From: an uncultured Ruminococcus sp.
GTDB lineage: Bacteria > Bacillota > Clostridia > Oscillospirales > Acutalibacteraceae
DNA length: 9,996 nucleotides
Direction: 5' to 3'
NCBI GenBank assembly: GCA_946414115.1
Contig: CAMKNF010000064.1
Span: forward strand, 1-9,996
Shown here: piece after piece, positions 7,360-9,996 of the stretch
Position numbering within the stretch: position 1 is the first letter of the stretch
Layout: each line of letters opens with the position of its first letter
Program-made: the position numbers and the translations under genes
Notes under the pieces: generated by a model
Told to the model about the DNA's origin: nothing
Seen by the model: only the letters and a program-made list of their open reading frames with translations
The model's database searches: none

Positions 7360-7674
7360 ATGGATTTTGATAAATATTTTGTAAAGTCAGAGCTTATTCC
7401 TGCCGTTATTCAGGAAAAGTCAACCGGAGAAGTTCTGATGCTCGCATATATGAACAGGGAAAGTATGCAGAAAACCTTTGAAACAGGATACACCTGGTTC
7501 TGGTCAAGAAGCAGACAGGAGCTTTGGAACAAAGGTGCAACTTCGGGACATCTGCAAAAGGTTGTCGATATTTTTGCAGACTGTGATGACGACACTCTGC
7601 TTATTACAGTGGAACAGACAGGAGCGGCTTGCCATACAGGCAGTCATTCGTGCTTTTTTAAAAAATTGAAATAA
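7360..7674 (+). CDS. hisI: phosphoribosyl-AMP cyclohydrolase
   Basis: HisI hydrolyses the adenine ring of phosphoribosyl-AMP, the third step of the pathway, as a zinc- and magnesium-dependent dimer. The 104-residue product is the stand-alone form, not fused to HisE as in enterobacteria. Signatures are VLMLAYMNRES, WSRSRQELWNKGATSGH, the magnesium site DCDDD at residues 74-78 (Asp74, Asp76, Asp78) and the zinc cysteines Cys75, Cys91 and Cys98, the last two in ACHTGSHSC. ATG 7360 has AAGGTGA (7350-7356) close upstream. The 43-bp gap from hisA is the largest inside the operon and holds the candidate promoter; hisF occupies this place in many Firmicute his operons. Confidence 0.96.
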   Translation: MDFDKYFVKSELIPAVIQEKSTGEVLMLAYMNRESMQKTFETGYTWFWSRSRQELWNKGATSGHLQKVVDIFADCDDDTLLITVEQTGAACHTGSHSCFFKKLK

Positions 7675-7688
7675 GAGGTATATTTGTT

Positions 7689-8021
7689 ATGAACGATAAG
7701 GAAATTCTTTCAGCTTTGTACGCTACAGTAGAAAACAGACGTGATAACCCCAAGGAAGGCTCATACACTTGCTATCTTCTTGACAAGGGCATTGATAAAA
7801 TCCTCAAAAAGGTTGGTGAGGAATGCAGTGAAACAATAATTGCCGCCAAAAACGGCGACAACAGTGAAACTGTTTATGAAATTGCTGATTTAATCTATCA
7901 TCTTACAGTTATGATGGTTTCACAGGGAATACCGCTTGAAGACGTTTTAAAAGAGCTTGACAAAAGAAGCGAAAAAACGGGAAACTTAAAGAACTTCCAC
8001 GTTGTAGATAAAAATTCCTGA
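7689..8021 (+). CDS. hisE: phosphoribosyl-ATP pyrophosphohydrolase
   Basis: HisE removes pyrophosphate from phosphoribosyl-ATP to give phosphoribosyl-AMP, the second step of histidine synthesis. It is an all-alpha enzyme of the MazG/NTP-PPase-like superfamily. The 110-residue product carries the metal-binding helices E44-E45-C-S-E48 and E64-I-A-D67 followed by LIYH, the HisE form of the EExxE and ExxD motifs. ATG 7689 is preceded by AAGAGG (7673-7678), which overlaps the hisI stop codon, at 10 bases. It is the last gene of the operon; a strong hairpin follows seven bases after the stop codon. A separate hisE next to a separate hisI is the usual arrangement in many Clostridia. Confidence 0.95.
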   Translation: MNDKEILSALYATVENRRDNPKEGSYTCYLLDKGIDKILKKVGEECSETIIAAKNGDNSETVYEIADLIYHLTVMMVSQGIPLEDVLKELDKRSEKTGNLKNFHVVDKNS

Positions 8022-8027
8022 TAAAAT

Positions 8028-8055
8028 AGCCCTATGACTTTTGTCATAGGGCTTT
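8028..8055. terminator. hairpin terminator, probably bidirectional
   Basis: A perfect 11-bp inverted repeat, AGCCCTATGAC (8028-8038) and GTCATAGGGCT (8043-8053), encloses a TTTT loop. On the plus strand it follows hisE by six bases, with only a short T run after it. On the minus strand it lies about 20 bases beyond the stop codon of the HPr-like gene and is followed by ATTTTAT, a better U tract. It sits between two convergent genes and probably ends transcription from both sides. Confidence 0.85.
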
Positions 8056-8073
8056 AAATAAAACTATGTAATT

Positions 8074-8313
8074 TTATGCGTGCGCAGGAACAAATCTTGA
8101 AACAGCTTCTTTAAAGCTGTCATCAGGTTCATTTTCAAGGAGTAGCTCCATCGGCTGTGAAACGTCTATAGAAAAAACTCCGATAAGTGAATGAGCGTCA
8201 ACGGTATATTCGCCGCTTCTTATCATCATAAGCTGATTGGGGAAGTGAGCAAGTGTTTCAAAGATTTCAATTAATCCGTTTTTGTTTTTAGCGCTGATTG
8301 GCATTGAGAACAT
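8074..8313 (-). CDS. HPr-like protein lacking the active-site histidine
   Basis: A 79-residue small soluble protein that resembles HPr, the phosphocarrier of the sugar phosphotransferase system. The match is in the second half: YTVDAHSLIGVFSIDVSQP (residues 36-54) fits the HPr stretch around Ser46 (K-S-I-M-G-x-x-S-L), with Ser42 in the Ser46 position. The N-terminal phosphorylation motif G-x-H-A-R-P is missing: after KNKNG at 9-13 the sequence runs L-I-E-I-F-E, with no histidine until His23. It is therefore unlikely to carry phosphate as HPr does; a regulatory or binding role is possible but unknown. The start is ATG at 8313, with GAGGTGAT at 8318-8325 (minus strand); a longer in-frame start at 8358 lies within the promoter. 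It is transcribed alone, opposite to its neighbours. The family call comes from remembered motifs and is moderately sure. Confidence 0.75.
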   Translation of the reverse strand: MFSMPISAKNKNGLIEIFETLAHFPNQLMMIRSGEYTVDAHSLIGVFSIDVSQPMELLLENEPDDSFKEAVSRFVPAHA

Positions 8314-8348
8314 AGAAATCACCTCAAAAATATTTATCTTCTTGATAT

Positions 8349-8377
8349 ATCTTATCATTAATTTTTATGATAATCAA
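8349..8377 (-). promoter_or_regulatory. promoter of the HPr-like gene
   Basis: Read on the minus strand, TTGATT (8372-8377) is followed after 17 bp by TAAGAT (8349-8354), with TGA just before it as an extended -10. Both hexamers match consensus at four of six positions. The start would fall near 8342, giving a leader of about 30 bases that holds the GAGGTGAT ribosome binding site. An inverted repeat, TTATCAT (8352-8358) and ATGATAA (8367-8373), lies across the promoter and might be an operator. Confidence 0.55.
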
Positions 8378-8391
8378 TGATAATTTATGAT
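8367..8391. repeat. ATGAT repeats at 10-bp spacing
   Basis: ATGAT begins at 8367, 8377 and 8387, exactly one helical turn apart, in the 122-bp A/T-rich spacer between the divergent HPr-like gene and mtaB. The first two copies extend to ATGATAAT. The array overlaps the -35 region of the minus-strand promoter. It could be a protein-binding array or an intrinsic bend; chance is possible at this base composition. On the mtaB side the spacer has only a TATAAA (8414-8419) without a clear -35. Confidence 0.4.
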
Positions 8392-8435
8392 TTTTTTCAA
8401 TTTCAACTATTTGTATAAAAAAGGATGAAACATTG

Positions 8436-9731
8436 ATGAATTTTAATATAGTTACACTCGGCTGTAAGGTCAACCAGTACGAATCACAGGCTATGCGTGA
8501 AGCTTTGCTAAAAAATGGTTATACCTTGTCAAAAGACAAAGAAAAGGCTGATATTACGATAATAAACAGCTGTACTGTAACCTCGGTTAGTGACGCTAAA
8601 AATCGCAAAGTAATCAGCAGAGTTCGCCGTTCAAATCCTGACGGTATAATAATTCTGACGGGCTGTATGCCACAGGCTTTTCCTGAGGAAAACAAGAATT
8701 TCAAAGACTGCGATATTGTGCTCGGAAATGCAAAACGTGCAGAGCTGATTCCTGCACTTGAAAAGTATTTAGCTGAAAAGCACGGTTTTGTAAATATCTC
8801 GCAACACCCAGCAAAGAACGAAATCTTCGAAAATCTTTCTGTTTCTTCACTCGGCGAGCACACAAGAGCGTTTATTAAAATTGAGGACGGCTGTAACCGT
8901 TTTTGCTCTTATTGCATTATTCCGTACGCAAGGGGCAGAGTACGTTCAAAGCCTCTTGAAGACCTGAAAACAGAGATTGAAAATATTGCTATGAACGGAT
9001 ACAAAGAGGTAGTACTTGTCGGAATTAACCTTTCTGCTTACGGTTTAGGTGAAAATTTTGACCTTGCAGACGCAGTAGAAACTGCCTGTTCCATTGACGG
9101 AATTGAACGGGTAAGGCTCGGTTCAATTGAACCCGAGCAGATGGATGATAAGCTTATTAAACGCCTTGCCGCACAGCAAAAATTTTGTCCGCAGTTCCAT
9201 TTGTCCTTGCAAAGCGGTTGCGATAAAACCTTAAAAGATATGAACCGTCACTATGACAGTGCAGAATACGCACAAATTGTTAATAATATTCGCAAAGCCT
9301 TTGATAATTCTTCAATGACAACTGACATAATGGTCGGTTTTGCCGGTGAAACCGAAGAAGATTTTATTTCTTCAATGGAGTTTGTAAAGAGCATCGGATT
9401 TGCAAAGGTTCACGTTTTCCCTTACTCTCAACGCAAGGGAACAAAGGCTGCTGATGCACCTAATCAGGTAAGTCATGCTGAAAAAGACAGACGGGCATCT
9501 CTTATGGGAGAGCTTGTTGAACAATCCCGATTTGAGTTTTTAACTTCACAAATCGGCAGAGTTGAAAGCGTACTTTTTGAACGTATGCGCCACGGTTATC
9601 TTGAAGGCTACACAAAGAATTACACTCCTGTCCACGTAGTTTCAAGTGATAATTCACTTTGCGGCACTATTGCCGATGTAAAGCTCGTTTCAGCTGAAAA
9701 GGACTATTGTGTTGGAGAATTAGTGCAGTAG
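8436..9731 (+). CDS. mtaB: tRNA t6A37 methylthiotransferase MtaB
   Basis: MtaB is a radical-SAM enzyme with two iron-sulphur clusters that converts t6A at position 37 of ANN-decoding tRNAs to ms2t6A, improving decoding accuracy. The 431-residue product has all three domains of the methylthiotransferase family. The N-terminal UPF0004 domain holds Cys10 (LGCKVNQYES), Cys46 (NSCTVTS) and Cys77 (TGCMPQ) for one cluster. The radical-SAM domain has Cys153, Cys157 and Cys160 in GCNRFCSYC. A C-terminal TRAM domain runs from about residue 372. The LGCKVNQYES start and the GC-C-I-I-P-Y-A-R-G motif favour MtaB (Bacillus YqeV) over MiaB or RimO. ATG 8436 follows AAGGA (8421-8425) by 10 bases; a TTG directly before it is a possible alternative. 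Its end overlaps the convergent gene on the minus strand by 12 bp. Confidence 0.93.
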   Translation: MNFNIVTLGCKVNQYESQAMREALLKNGYTLSKDKEKADITIINSCTVTSVSDAKNRKVISRVRRSNPDGIIILTGCMPQAFPEENKNFKDCDIVLGNAKRAELIPALEKYLAEKHGFVNISQHPAKNEIFENLSVSSLGEHTRAFIKIEDGCNRFCSYCIIPYARGRVRSKPLEDLKTEIENIAMNGYKEVVLVGINLSAYGLGENFDLADAVETACSIDGIERVRLGSIEPEQMDDKLIKRLAAQQKFCPQFHLSLQSGCDKTLKDMNRHYDSAEYAQIVNNIRKAFDNSSMTTDIMVGFAGETEEDFISSMEFVKSIGFAKVHVFPYSQRKGTKAADAPNQVSHAEKDRRASLMGELVEQSRFEFLTSQIGRVESVLFERMRHGYLEGYTKNYTPVHVVSSDNSLCGTIADVKLVSAEKDYCVGELVQ

Positions 9732-9996
9732 ATTTCTTAAATTCTGCATTTCTTCACGACTATCATCAGAAATAAGGCTGTTGTAGCTGTAAATCATAAA
9801 TCCCTCTGCTTTTTCGTTACTTTTCAATATTTTATATTCATCAGCTAAAATACTGCTTGACTCTGCCCATGTGCCTTCATCATCGTCCGTTCCTGCTTTG
9901 TAGCCTGCAAGTCCGACATATAGCTTAACGTTTTCGTCATAGTCAAGTGTGCTCCAGCTTTCAAGAGCATTTTCAAATGTAAGGGCTGGATTTTCT
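9720..9996 (-). CDS. C-terminal part of a GHL10-type glycosyl hydrolase-like protein
   Basis: The minus strand is open from the window end to a TAA at 9722-9720, giving 91 residues of the C-terminus of a longer protein; the start lies outside the window. The sequence includes VKLYVGLAGYKAG near the fragment's residues 23-35, a GTW-A-E-S-S-S-I-L segment, and GFMIYSYNSL near 65-74. This pattern (V-G-L-A-x-Y-K, then W and I-L, then G-F-x-x-x-S-Y-x-S-L) is what I recall from the end of the GHL10 / DUF187 glycosyl hydrolase-like family, TIM-barrel proteins often secreted by Firmicutes. The even codon use and continuous frame support a real gene. It is convergent with mtaB and shares its last 12 bases; there is no hairpin between them. 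Family assignment is moderate because the catalytic part is not seen. Confidence 0.72.
   Translation of the reverse strand, partial: ENPALTFENALESWSTLDYDENVKLYVGLAGYKAGTDDDEGTWAESSSILADEYKILKSNEKAEGFMIYSYNSLISDDSREEMQNLRNLLH

Noticed and set aside
1..9996. Mobile elements, CRISPR arrays, tRNA or rRNA genes, defence systems
   Set aside because: I saw no transposase, terminal inverted repeats, regularly spaced repeat-spacer units or structured RNA gene. Genes are housekeeping, tightly packed and uniform in base composition.

Overview
The window is a stretch of ordinary chromosome from a low-GC Gram-positive bacterium, most likely a gut-type member of the Clostridia (Oscillospiraceae/Ruminococcaceae-like). 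The reasons are a PolC-type replicative polymerase tail, a hisZ plus short-form hisG pair, an MtaB methylthiotransferase, AGGAG-type ribosome binding sites, extended -10 promoters and A/T-rich spacers. The family-level assignment is an inference from gene content and protein style, not from a search. The first 44 bases are not biological: they are the 3' part of the Illumina TruSeq/P5 adapter, so the window starts at the untrimmed end of a short-read contig.

Layout. (1) 45-349: C-terminus of polC, cut by the contig end. (2) 362-1720: an AI-2E/PerM-family membrane protein whose ribosome binding site overlaps the polC stop codon. (3) 1721-1814: a strong promoter beginning directly after that gene's stop codon, with a short leader. 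(4) 1815-8021: a histidine biosynthesis operon in the order hisZ-hisG-hisD-hisC-hisB-hisA-hisI-hisE, tightly packed, with a possible second promoter before hisI and a strong hairpin after hisE. (5) 8074-8313, minus strand: a small HPr-like protein that lacks the phosphorylatable histidine. (6) 8436-9731: mtaB, transcribed divergently from the HPr-like gene. (7) 9720-9996, minus strand: the C-terminal end of a probable GHL10-type glycosyl hydrolase, convergent with mtaB and overlapping it by 12 bp.

How the genes work together. HisZ and HisG form the feedback-regulated ATP phosphoribosyltransferase that starts the pathway. HisE and HisI then remove pyrophosphate and open the adenine ring, and HisA isomerises the product. 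HisB and HisC carry out later steps, and HisD makes histidine. Imidazole glycerol phosphate synthase (hisH and hisF) is absent, as is a histidinol-phosphate phosphatase. hisH usually sits between hisB and hisA, where the two genes now abut. hisF usually sits between hisA and hisI, where there is a 43-bp gap with a candidate promoter. These enzymes must be encoded elsewhere if the pathway is complete.

I found no mobile element, CRISPR array, RNA gene or convincing new biological system. The points worth a second look are the adapter artefact, the hisHF-less operon, the histidine-less HPr-like protein and the repeats near two promoters.
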